Source: Pseudomonas sp. GD04019 (GTDB taxonomy: Bacteria; Pseudomonadota; Gammaproteobacteria; Pseudomonadales; Pseudomonadaceae). Taken from it: 64,000 nucleotides of DNA. Positions within the stretch are counted from its first letter, which is position 1. Each line of letters begins with the position of its first letter. The DNA is taken from positions 62,001 to 126,000 of the forward strand of contig NZ_JAOEEA010000015.1 of assembly GCF_029837695.1 (NCBI RefSeq). The letters run 5' to 3'. A program made the position numbers and the translations under genes. The notes under the pieces were generated by a model. The model did no database searches and had not been told where the DNA came from. It saw nothing but the letters and a program-made list of their open reading frames with translations. Of this stretch, positions 8,083 to 15,838 are shown piece after piece.

Positions 8083-8522
8083 GATCCATTCCCTGTGATC
8101 AGGTTATGAATCAATTAAGGTCCAGAATTCTGGGCGCGTAATATCTTTTTGAAATTTTACTCCCATGTTAATCGCAATATGCGCTATCGAGACTGGACAG
8201 GACTTGAGCAAACCGGACCAAGTATAATTCTGACGAGGAAGCGATTTTTTCAACAAAGAGCTCTAGCCCAACGGTTATCGGAAGGGAACCCTCAAGAGTT
8301 CCAAACTACCTTCCAGATCTCGTCGAGATCCAAATTGTCTTCCAGAGGGAAATGTGGGACTTTCATTACGCGCTGAGATATAGAAGTGATCGAGATAATG
8401 CAGCGCTCAACGGAACGAAATAGAGGTGAGTTTAAGAGGGAATTGGAATAGAAATGAGCCTCAATATTGCAAAACTTTTAAAAACGGAATAGTCCCACTT
8501 TCTTCAAAGTCCCACTTTCACA
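8083..8522. other. AT-rich right-end region of the transposon, no gene seen
   Basis: 440 bases between the tnsA-like start and the transposon end. It probably holds the operon promoter and TnsB-binding repeats. A perfect inverted repeat GATCTCG-T-CGAGATC lies at 8316-8330. A GTGGGACTTT copy lies at 8354-8363 in inverted orientation to the two terminal copies. Short open frames here show no coding signs. Confidence 0.6.
8491..8522. repeat. Transposon right terminus with tandem TnsB-like sites
   Basis: AGTCCCACTTT occurs at 8491-8501 and again at 8508-8518, 17 bases apart, and the second copy runs into CACA ending at 8522. Read from outside inward, the end is TGTGAAAGTGGGACTTT. TGT ends with closely spaced repeats are the hallmark of Tn7/Tn5053-type elements. 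A third, inverted copy is at 8354-8363. The next bases, TCCCT (8523-8527), would be the 5-base target duplication, but the other copy is outside the window. Confidence 0.7.
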
Positions 8523-8564
8523 TCCCTGCACGATTGCCAATGGTTTGCCTTCGGGTTTTGAGCA

Positions 8565-9228
8565 TTAGGGGGTAACGATGTTGAACCAGAAGTCGAAGCT
8601 GTCCATGTAGCTCATCAACTCCTCCAGCTTGCCCTGTTCGCCCTGGACCTTGATCTCGCCCGAACCTTCCGCGTCTTTCAACGTGGTTTGCTTGAGCATG
8701 ATCTTGTTCAGGGTATCGCGGGTCAGGGTTATGGTTGCATCGGCCTGGTTCGACTGTAAGCCCTCTGTGTGATTGAGCACACCGTTGACCATTTCCAGCA
8801 CGTACTTCTGGTTCAAGTCCGTGAATTCCAGATTGAGAGTTATGTGCTTGTCTGCAACCTCCGGCCCTTTCAAGCGCATGGCCAGGTAGTCGAAGAACAG
8901 GTCCAGGTCCATCGCCTTGACGGTGTCGGGGCTGGCAGTGTCCGGCGTCGGCAGTTTCTGCACGCCGTTACGCAGCTCCTGGGCACCGGTCAGGTAGAAG
9001 TTGCGCCAAGGCCCACTCTCGGCCTGATAGCCCAGCTGCTCCAGCGCGTCGGCGGGGTTGCCGATGAACCAGCCTAGGTGCAGCACGTAGGTGGCTTTGA
9101 CGTTGTGGTTAAGCGAGCCGTAGTAGCCGCGGTTGGAGAAGCGGTTAGCTTCGCCAGGCGCAGAGTCTCGTCGTTGATCGCGTGGGGGCGGTCGCAGCGC
9201 CAGTGGTCCGGCGTATGCGTGGTGCCCT
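8565..9228 (-). pseudogene. Alkylsulfatase (SdsA-type) C-terminal remnant, frameshifted
   Basis: The frame ending at 8565 reads back through NRGYYGSLNHNVKATYVLH and LGWFIGNPADAL, then a SCP2-like C-terminal domain (about 110 residues, ending SFDFWFNIVTP), which is the C-terminal half of metallo-beta-lactamase-type alkylsulfatases. Further upstream the matching sequence (PDHWRCDRP then HAINDETLRLA) continues in a different frame, with bases missing between the two pieces. The catalytic metal-binding domain is absent altogether. So this is a decayed gene: an N-terminal deletion plus an internal frameshift. A GTG at 9086 could still start a 173-residue SCP2-domain protein. The left edge is approximate. 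Confidence 0.8.
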
Positions 9229-9232
9229 GCAC

Positions 9233-9904
9233 TTACTTGGCTTTCAATGCTTCGAACGAATGAACCATGTCCCGCGCCCAGCCATCGAGCACCGCCTTGG
9301 CGTCATTGGCGGTCATCACCTGGGCCGAGTTGTCGAGTTCGGCCCCGGCGCCTTTGCGCACCACCTGGGCGACCACCTCCTGGTTGCTGCCATCGATGAA
9401 GGCCGCTTCGGTGGCGATGCTGGTGTCCTGGTCGCGGATGCCGGCAGCGGCACTGACGCCGGCGGCCACCAGGGCTATCGGGATCACCTCATAGGGGCGC
9501 AGGCCTTTGGTCGATGCACTGACGGCGGTGATCGCCGGTCGCACCACGAGTACGCCCTCCCCCGGCGCGCTGGCCAGCGGCAGCACCTTGGAGAACTGGG
9601 TTTTCAGGACCTGATCGTAGTAATCGGTGATGCCCTGCAGCGTGCTCTGCGGGATCTTTTCGGTCGCCTGGGGTTTCGGGTAGAGCTGGCTCGGCTCGAT
9701 GTAGACGCTGGTGAATTCGTTGACATTGATCCCCGGCTTGATCCAGCGCATCACCGCCGCGCCGGAGGGAGATTTCTCTTCCTGCAGTGGTTTGTAATCC
9801 TGGAGGAAACCCGAGTATTGGTCGGGCGCTATATATTTGCTGGCGCAGCCCGCGACTCCCAGAGTGGCAAGGCACAGAGCGAACGCTATCGGCTTCAACG
9901 TCAT
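9233..9904 (-). CDS. DUF3313 lipoprotein
   Basis: 223 residues. A signal peptide ends in a lipobox (LGVAGCAS), so the mature protein is probably lipid-anchored at Cys20. The body has the DUF3313 pattern (YSGFLQDY near the start, MRWIKPG, then VVRPAITAV and a glycine/alanine-rich AALVAAGV-type stretch), found in outer-membrane lipoproteins of unknown function. It sits directly beside the alkylsulfatase remnant and downstream of the FadL-type porin, with 63 bases between them. Its link to substrate uptake is only contextual. Confidence 0.85.
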   Translation of the reverse strand: MTLKPIAFALCLATLGVAGCASKYIAPDQYSGFLQDYKPLQEEKSPSGAAVMRWIKPGINVNEFTSVYIEPSQLYPKPQATEKIPQSTLQGITDYYDQVLKTQFSKVLPLASAPGEGVLVVRPAITAVSASTKGLRPYEVIPIALVAAGVSAAAGIRDQDTSIATEAAFIDGSNQEVVAQVVRKGAGAELDNSAQVMTANDAKAVLDGWARDMVHSFEALKAK

Positions 9905-9967
9905 GGTGGTGCTCCTGCTGAACGATGTTGCTGTGAGTAATGATTCTGTTGCTTGCGCGATATCCGC

Positions 9968-11272
9968 TCAGAAGCGCCAGGTCGCCCCGCCGCCGATGAC
10001 GTGCAGGGCCGCGTCTTCGTAACTGCCGGAGAGCGTGGTGCCCGAGCGCGATTTGGTCTGTTCGACGTCCATGTCACCCAGCCACACCAATGTGTACGCC
10101 AGGTGCAGGTCGAGCCCTTCATCGAGCTGGTAGTTCAGGCCGGTGGCGAAGCGCCAGGCCTCGCCCATGGGGTTGTCGACGGTGCGGTCTTCGTCGTCCA
10201 CGGCCGAACTGTCGTAGCCCAGACCGAGGCTCCAGCGCAGCTGCCGGGTGGCCTGGTACTGAGTGCCGATGGAGGCATGCCAGGTATCCTTGTATTGGCG
10301 GTCGACGGTGCGGTCGACGCCACCGGCATTGGCATCCACCTCCACGCCGAACTCGCCGAATTCGCTCCAGTCTTGCCAGCCCAAGCTGCCGAGCAGCTTC
10401 CATTGCGCATCGAGCTGGTGCGCCACGCTTAGCTGCACGGTCTGCGGCACGTTCATGTCGAGTTCCAGCGAGTCCACACTCACGCGGTTCAGGGCAGCGT
10501 TGATGATGGGATTGCTGACGTCGTCGACGTCCGGCTTGTCCTCGAACTCCAGCTTGACCTTGCTGGTGTAGGCCAGGCCAAGCTGGGTGCGCTCGTCGAG
10601 CGTGTAGAGCAGGCCGAGATTGACCCCGGTGCCGACGTCCGTGTCCTGGTATTCCAGTTGCCCGTCGGGGTTGTCATTGAGCCCGAGCAGGTTGTTGTTG
10701 ATGGCGAGCTCGGTGCGGTAGTAGCCCAGCATGAAACGCGGGCCGATGCCGACCGAAAGCTGCTCGGTGAACTGGTGGGCGATGGTCGGCTGGAACGACA
10801 CACCGATGATCGCCGCCTCCTGGGTGAAATAGCGGCCGGCCCAGTCGTCGTCATAATCCAGTGCCAGGCCGAAGTTGCCATACATGCCGAAGCCGATGGC
10901 CGAGGTTTCATTGAGCTGATGGCTGATGAACAGGCTGGCACCCGGCAGCCACTCCAGCGAGTTGCCACCTTCGTTGCCGTCGAACTGGTTGTCATCGTCG
11001 CGGGAGAAGCGGAGCTGGCCGAGGATCACCTGGGCGTTGGCGCTGACTTGCGTGCCCGCGAGCTCGGTGATGCCGGCGGGATTGCTCATCAGCACGCTGG
11101 GATCGCTGGCCAGCGCGGCGGAGCCGGCGTTGGCCAGCCCGGCGCCCTCCTGGCCCGCCTCATAGATAAGGATGCCGCCGGCCCGTGCATGATCAGTCAA
11201 CAACAGCGCCAGGCTGGACGCCAGGATCGCTTTATAGGCTGTACGAGTCTTGTAGGTACCGATATAGCGCAT
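9968..11272 (-). CDS. OmpP1/FadL-family outer-membrane transporter
   Basis: 434 residues from the ATG at 11272 (AGGGGAGG just upstream); a longer reading to 11362 has no such site. A signal peptide ends at DHARA, after which the mature N-terminus GGILIYEAGQEGAGLANAG and NPAGITEL are the classic FadL hatch motifs. Alternating beta strands run to a terminal aromatic residue (GGGATWRF), needed for barrel insertion. Role: uptake of hydrophobic compounds such as long-chain fatty acids. The neighbours (arylsulfatase, alkylsulfatase remnant) suggest the substrate might be an alkyl or aryl sulfate product, which is inference. Confidence 0.92.
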   Translation of the reverse strand: MRYIGTYKTRTAYKAILASSLALLLTDHARAGGILIYEAGQEGAGLANAGSAALASDPSVLMSNPAGITELAGTQVSANAQVILGQLRFSRDDDNQFDGNEGGNSLEWLPGASLFISHQLNETSAIGFGMYGNFGLALDYDDDWAGRYFTQEAAIIGVSFQPTIAHQFTEQLSVGIGPRFMLGYYRTELAINNNLLGLNDNPDGQLEYQDTDVGTGVNLGLLYTLDERTQLGLAYTSKVKLEFEDKPDVDDVSNPIINAALNRVSVDSLELDMNVPQTVQLSVAHQLDAQWKLLGSLGWQDWSEFGEFGVEVDANAGGVDRTVDRQYKDTWHASIGTQYQATRQLRWSLGLGYDSSAVDDEDRTVDNPMGEAWRFATGLNYQLDEGLDLHLAYTLVWLGDMDVEQTKSRSGTTLSGSYEDAALHVIGGGATWRF

Positions 11273-11681
11273 AGAGCCTCCCCTGCTGAATATGGCTGTC
11301 ACGGTACTACTGGCACATGAGCACCCTTGGGGGTAAAGACGCAGTTGCGCGATGCATGGCAACTACCATTCAGGTACTGCCGTCCCAGCCATGACTAGAG
11401 GAGCGTAGTAGAGGAGATTTACGCCGCAAATTTTGCGCGGGGGAATTGCTTCTATCTCATTTGAACGCGACGGGTGGCATATAGGCCGCGATCTAAAGGG
11501 CCTGGCAGTGGCTCATGGCCATCTTTCAACGGTTGGCTTTCCTGGGCTGGAAGGGGCGTTTGCTTCGCAAGAAGAGCGGTTGCGACGCTCCTTTTTTTAG
11601 TCCGTCAGGAACATTAACCGGCCGTTTCAGCTGGATGGCGGATTTGCCGCTGATCCCCGCAAACCTGTTTGGATCTCGCAT
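11273..11681. other. Intergenic region between FadL and arylsulfatase genes
   Basis: About 400 bases without a convincing gene. It includes the probable promoter region of the FadL gene on the minus side, and an orphan plus-strand hairpin with a T-run at 11574-11598 (see separate entry). Short frames here read in odd amino-acid patterns and lack ribosome binding sites. Confidence 0.6.
11574..11598 (+). terminator. Orphan rho-independent terminator on the plus strand
   Basis: GAGCG-GTTGCGA-CGCTC (11574-11590) is followed by CTTTTTTT. A wider stem can form between GGGGCGT (from about 11554) and ACGCTCC. No plus-strand gene ends before it, so a short untranslated transcript (small RNA) could be what it terminates. 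Confidence 0.5.
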
Positions 11682-11711
11682 AGAAAAACGCCCTGACCAT
11701 GTCAGGGCGTT
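11682..11711 (-). terminator. Rho-independent terminator of the arylsulfatase gene
   Basis: A perfect 11-base stem, AACGCCCTGAC (11687-11697) with GTCAGGGCGTT (11701-11711) and a 3-base loop, is followed on the minus strand by TTTTTC. It lies 21 bases past the stop of the minus-strand arylsulfatase gene. Confidence 0.88.
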
Positions 11712-11731
11712 GCTCGCCTACGACCTGCTGG

Positions 11732-13297
11732 TCAGTTTCTCGGCGGGCTCAGCGTTTTGAGCCTTTGCATCACTTCCTGAACCTTTAGCGTCTGGTAGCT
11801 GATACCCGCCGCGTTCAGGCTCTCGCCGGACTGATAGGGGTATTCCGGGATGGTGGCCATGAACTGCTGGAGCTTCTGTTGTACCGGCACGAAGGTCCAC
11901 ATCTGATCGGCATACCAGCGCAGGTAACCCAACGAGCCCTCCTCCCACATTTTCTCGTAGGGATCGGCCTTGAGGTTGATGATCAGCGGCCATGAGGTGA
12001 CCTTGCGCGTGCCGGTGGCGATATTGCCGTCGACAGTGGCGAAATGGATTTTCCAATCGCCAACCCGCACCGCATTCAACTCTCCGCCCTGGCCGAAGTA
12101 ATAGATTTCCTTGCGTGGGCTTTCCTTGTTTTCGCCGGTCAGGAAAGGCACGAAGTTATAGCCGTCCGGATGGACCTTGAAGTCGCGGCCATTGGCCTTG
12201 TAGCCCTTTTTCAGCTTCTCGACCACATCTGCCTCACCGGCCGCTGCCACCAGAGTCGGCATCCAGTCTTCCTGGGAAATGATCGCGTCGGAGATCTGCC
12301 CCGGTTTGATCTTGCCAGGCCAGCGCACCATCATCGGCACGCGGAAGCCGCCCTCCCAGGTACTGCCCTTCTCGCCCATGAACGGTGTGATGCCGCCATC
12401 CGGCCATGAAACGGACTCTGCGCCGTTATCGGTGCTGTAGATGACAATGGTGTTGTCGGCGATGCCCAACTCATCGAGCTTGTCGAGCACCTGGCCGACA
12501 TAGCCGTCATGCTCGACCATGCCGTCCGGGTAGAGGCCCACGCCGGTCTTGCCCACCGACTCCTTCTTCAGGTGGGTCCAGATGTGCATGCGTGTGGTGT
12601 TGTACCACATGAATACCGGCTTATCGGCCTTGACCTGGCGCTCGAGGAAGTCCATCGCCTTGGTGTGCACTTCTTCGTCGATGGTCTCCATGCGCTTGGA
12701 AGTCAGCGGGCCGGTGTCTTCGATCTTGCCGTCGGCAGTGGCGTGGATCACCCCACGGGGGCCGAATTTCTTGCGGAACTCTGGGTCCTTCGGATAGTAG
12801 TAACCCTCCGGTTCCTCCTCGGCATTGAGGTGGTAGAGGTTGCCGAAGAACTCATCGAAACCGTGCTTGGTGGGCAGGTGCTTGTCGCGGTCGCCCAGGT
12901 GGTTCTTGCCGAACTGGCCGGTGGCGTAGCCCTGCTCCTTGAGCAGGTCGGCAATGGTAGGGGTCCAGTCGGGGATGCCGTGCTCGGAACCAGGCATACC
13001 GATGGTCAGCAAGCCCGTGCGGAACGGGTGCTGCCCGAGGATGAATGAAGCCCGCCCCGCAGTGCAGCTGTTCTGTGCGTAGGCGTGGGTGAATTGCATG
13101 CCCTCCTTACCGATGCGATCGATATTGGGTGTCTGGTAACCCATCACGCCCAGGTTATAGGCACTGACATTGTGAACGCCGATATCATCGCCCCAGATCA
13201 CGACGATATTGGGTTTTTCCGTTTGCGCCAGGACCTGAGTAGGCCCCCCTGCGCCGATTGCAGCTACGGCTGCTAAGGCCAAGATGGTCCGTTTCAT
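11732..13297 (-). CDS. Periplasmic arylsulfatase (formylglycine type)
   Basis: 521 residues with a signal peptide ending near VLAQ. The sulfatase signature C78-T-A-G-R82 is the site where Cys becomes formylglycine, the catalytic nucleophile; WGDDIG (about 35-40) and the YSTDNG stretch supply metal ligands. Size and layout match bacterial arylsulfatases of the alkaline-phosphatase superfamily. Role: hydrolyses sulfate esters, likely in the periplasm. The maturase (FGE-type or anSME) is not in this window and must be elsewhere. The upstream neighbour on the same strand is a secreted HAD phosphatase. Confidence 0.93.
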   Translation of the reverse strand: MKRTILALAAVAAIGAGGPTQVLAQTEKPNIVVIWGDDIGVHNVSAYNLGVMGYQTPNIDRIGKEGMQFTHAYAQNSCTAGRASFILGQHPFRTGLLTIGMPGSEHGIPDWTPTIADLLKEQGYATGQFGKNHLGDRDKHLPTKHGFDEFFGNLYHLNAEEEPEGYYYPKDPEFRKKFGPRGVIHATADGKIEDTGPLTSKRMETIDEEVHTKAMDFLERQVKADKPVFMWYNTTRMHIWTHLKKESVGKTGVGLYPDGMVEHDGYVGQVLDKLDELGIADNTIVIYSTDNGAESVSWPDGGITPFMGEKGSTWEGGFRVPMMVRWPGKIKPGQISDAIISQEDWMPTLVAAAGEADVVEKLKKGYKANGRDFKVHPDGYNFVPFLTGENKESPRKEIYYFGQGGELNAVRVGDWKIHFATVDGNIATGTRKVTSWPLIINLKADPYEKMWEEGSLGYLRWYADQMWTFVPVQQKLQQFMATIPEYPYQSGESLNAAGISYQTLKVQEVMQRLKTLSPPRN

Positions 13298-13393
13298 CGG
13301 TGACTCCTAAATGCAAGTTTGGTCGTTCATCGCCTGCGAACTGCTTGCAGCTATCAAGACCTAGGCGGAATGTTGGGCCTTGACGCTCCATGG

Positions 13394-13431
13394 CGACCGA
13401 GCCAGAACAGCCTCCAACTCCGGCTCGGTCG
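13394..13431 (-). terminator. Hairpin between HAD and arylsulfatase genes
   Basis: CGACCGAGCC (13394-13403) pairs with GGCTCGGTCG (13422-13431) across an 18-base loop, about 55 bases beyond the HAD gene stop on the minus strand. No T-run follows, so it may be a weak terminator or a transcript-stabilising hairpin. Confidence 0.35.
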
Positions 13432-13484
13432 ATGGATTCCTGGCACGCCTCGGCTCGTACGCCGCGGCACGCCGCTATTCGAAA

Positions 13485-14489
13485 TCAGGGTTGCTCGAAC
13501 GGGTACACGCGCCGCCACTCCTTGGCCATGTCCACTATCGTCCAGCCGTTTGCCTTGGCCTCATCGAGCGCCTTGTCCAGCTTTCCGACATGGGATTCCC
13601 GGTCGTAAGCCCACTCCCGCTGGCCATCTGTGTGGTGCACCAGCCCCATAAAACGCTGGCCATCGCCCGCGGCGGTCCACTGCAGCATCTGCAGGTCGCC
13701 GTCAGAGTTGCCGAAGGCGAGGATCGGCCGGCGGCCAATGACCTGATCGATACTCACCGGCTTGCCTGGCCCATCGTCGTTGTGCAGCAGCTTGGGCTGG
13801 CGCTGGATCAGCAAGGTGCCGCCCTTGGCCTCGAAGTCGGTGGCGAAGGTGGTGCCGATCACCTGCTCCGGCGGTATGCCGTACACCTCCTCGGCGAACG
13901 CCCGCATGAACACCACCTCACCGCCGGAAACGATGTAGGTCTTGAAGCCATTGGCGCGCAGGTAGTCGAGCAGTTCGAGCATCGGTTGGAACACCATCTC
14001 GGTGTATGGCCTACCCGTTTTCGGATGCTTCGCCTTGGCCAGCCAGGCCTTGGCTCGGGAGGAGAATTCCTCGCTGCTTATGCCGGTGTGCGTGGCACCG
14101 ACGATCTTCATCAGCCCGTCCATGCCGCTGGCGGCCAGAGTCTTCTGGTCGCCTTCGAGCAGGGCCTTGAACGGCTGGGTGGTCTTCCACTCGGGGTGCT
14201 CGGGCGCCAGGCGCTTGGCCTCGTCGAAGGCGAACTGCACCTGGAAGTAGATCGGTTGCTCGCTCCACAGAGTGCCGTCGTTGTCGAACACGGCGATGCG
14301 CTCGGCCGGCGGCACATAGCCCTTGGCGCCCTCCTCGGTCACCGCCGCGACAAACCGGGTGATGGCTTGTTTCGATGGGCCGTCCTGCCAAGCCGGTAGC
14401 GGATCGGCGGCACTGGTCAGCAGTGGTAGCGCGAGCAGGAGCGCGAGCAGCCAGCGCCAGGCGATGTGGGCATGCGAATGTCTGTTCAT
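13485..14489 (-). CDS. Secreted HAD-superfamily phosphatase
   Basis: 334 residues. A signal peptide or N-terminal membrane segment (about 10-27, LLALLLALPLL) precedes the HAD motif I, DNDGT at residues 69-73, whose first Asp is the nucleophile. Motif II lies in the TYIVSGGEV stretch and motif III/IV around AFGNSDGDL. Role: probably a periplasmic phosphatase of the HAD class with unknown substrate. Its start ATG overlaps the stop of the batD-like gene (ATGA), so it is translationally coupled to the bat operon, an unusual partner. Confidence 0.88.
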   Translation of the reverse strand: MNRHSHAHIAWRWLLALLLALPLLTSAADPLPAWQDGPSKQAITRFVAAVTEEGAKGYVPPAERIAVFDNDGTLWSEQPIYFQVQFAFDEAKRLAPEHPEWKTTQPFKALLEGDQKTLAASGMDGLMKIVGATHTGISSEEFSSRAKAWLAKAKHPKTGRPYTEMVFQPMLELLDYLRANGFKTYIVSGGEVVFMRAFAEEVYGIPPEQVIGTTFATDFEAKGGTLLIQRQPKLLHNDDGPGKPVSIDQVIGRRPILAFGNSDGDLQMLQWTAAGDGQRFMGLVHHTDGQREWAYDRESHVGKLDKALDEAKANGWTIVDMAKEWRRVYPFEQP

Positions 14490-15838
14490 CGTTCGTCCCC
14501 GTAAGTGTTGCCGGCCAACGGCTGGCGAGGGTTCAAGGGAAGCAGCCCATGGCGGGACGGGCTCCCCACCCGCCGCTGGAGGCTACGCTTCAACGCCGGC
14601 AGTGCCTGCTGCAGTTCCGCGCCCGCCGCATCCGGCCGGGCCTCTGGACCGTAGCAGGCCCTGAGAAACGCTAGCAGTCGCTGCGCAGCGGGGTTGGATA
14701 TTTCCTTGGCCATGGCGGCGAGCGTCCGTGCGCCCAGGCTTCGCCGGCCCCACAGGTACAGCGCGCCGAGCTGCGCGGGGCTAGCTCGGAGCTGGTCGGG
14801 TATCTGCCGCCAGGCGAATGTGGCGGATTGCCGGTAAGTGTGTTGACGGCGAATGCGCCAGGCCTTCCAGGCTGCCTTGCCACGCCGCCATACCGGTAGG
14901 CCCCAATATGCGGCCAGTCCGGCGAGTGCCAGAACCACCACCGACAGCAGCCAGTGCTGCGCAATGTGGATACGCGCACCCTGGCCCAGCGCCTGCAAGT
15001 CTGCGGCGATCGAAAACGGCGCTTGATAGGCTTGGCCGGCGCTGACCTTGAGGGATTTTGCCGCCACCTGGGCGGTGCGCATCTGCTTGGCCGCCACGTC
15101 CCACCACTGCACCTCGATAACCGGCAGTTGGTAGTCGCCGGGCTGCTTGACCACGTAGCTGACTGCATCCACCCGCCGCCCGCCGGTCACATTGCCGCGC
15201 CCATCGTCCAGTGGCCCCACCTGCGGCGGCTTGACGTAGCGCTGCAGGCCATCGATGTCGACGAACTCGGGGGGCGGAATGCGCATGGCCTGCGTGTCCT
15301 CGGCCTCCAAGACAAGACGGCGCACCACGCTGTCGCCCACCCGCAGTGGCGTGTGCGAGGGTTCGATCTGCTGCGTGAAGGTCAGACGCCGGGCCATCAG
15401 CACCTGTTGTCCCGTGGCGATGCCTTCCGGTTGGCTGGCGACGAAGTCCACCGGAGCTGTCCGCACCGTCACCGGCCCGCTGCCCTGCCCCGGGCTGGCA
15501 ATCACGGCTAAGGCCGGGATGTGAAACGGCTGGGCCTGGTTGGGGGTGATCTGGTAGTTGAAACGCAGGCCAAACAGCGTCACGCCGTCACGCTGGAACG
15601 TCAGGTGAGTCGCCTCGCTGCTGGGCGGTGTGACCTGCGCGCCAGGTAGATCGAATATCGGTAACTGCGGTGCATCGGTGAACCAGGTGTCGGTCAGCAC
15701 ATCGACCTGCAATTGCAGGTTGCTGCCGACCAGTGGCTTGTCATCCGGCACTAGCCGGGTCTCCACCAGCACCTGGGGCTCGGCCACGACGGACAGCGGC
15801 GCCAGGCCGAGCAGCAGGACCAGCAGCAGACGCTTCAT
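14486..15838 (-). CDS. batD: BatD-like membrane protein
   Basis: 450 residues from the ATG at 15838, which overlaps the preceding gene stop (ATGA). It has a signal peptide ending near VVAEP, a large periplasmic beta-rich region (about 20-285) typical of BatD, a single membrane segment (about 297-317, LLSVVVLALAGLAAYWGL) and a basic cytoplasmic tail. BatD proteins are encoded with MoxR-type ATPases and VWA proteins and are thought to help fold or activate periplasmic or membrane complexes. It is followed directly by the HAD phosphatase gene, with ATGA overlap. Confidence 0.88.
   Translation of the reverse strand: MKRLLLVLLLGLAPLSVVAEPQVLVETRLVPDDKPLVGSNLQLQVDVLTDTWFTDAPQLPIFDLPGAQVTPPSSEATHLTFQRDGVTLFGLRFNYQITPNQAQPFHIPALAVIASPGQGSGPVTVRTAPVDFVASQPEGIATGQQVLMARRLTFTQQIEPSHTPLRVGDSVVRRLVLEAEDTQAMRIPPPEFVDIDGLQRYVKPPQVGPLDDGRGNVTGGRRVDAVSYVVKQPGDYQLPVIEVQWWDVAAKQMRTAQVAAKSLKVSAGQAYQAPFSIAADLQALGQGARIHIAQHWLLSVVVLALAGLAAYWGLPVWRRGKAAWKAWRIRRQHTYRQSATFAWRQIPDQLRASPAQLGALYLWGRRSLGARTLAAMAKEISNPAAQRLLAFLRACYGPEARPDAAGAELQQALPALKRSLQRRVGSPSRHGLLPLNPRQPLAGNTYGDER

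Larger units (their letters stand above)
1..8522. mobile_element. Tn7-like transposon with TnpS/TnpT-type resolution genes, left end outside window
   Basis: Seen: a tnsA-like, tnsB, tnsC, tniQ operon on the minus strand (3269-8082), a divergent tyrosine recombinase/KfrA-like pair (1224-3256), and a right end at 8522 that finishes in ACA on the plus strand (TGT when read inward) with internal repeats. The tns genes are clearly richer in AT than the flanking genes, and a decayed host gene starts 42 bases beyond the end. Known: Tn7-like and Tn5053-like elements end in TGT/ACA and carry TnsB binding repeats. Inferred: all of 1-8522 is one element and the two genes at the left are cargo. The left terminal repeat was not found in the window, so the left boundary and target duplication are unknown. 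Confidence 0.75.

Noticed and set aside
8149..8376. Small open frame in the transposon right end
   Set aside because: No ribosome binding site or motif; it overlaps the repeat region expected to be non-coding.
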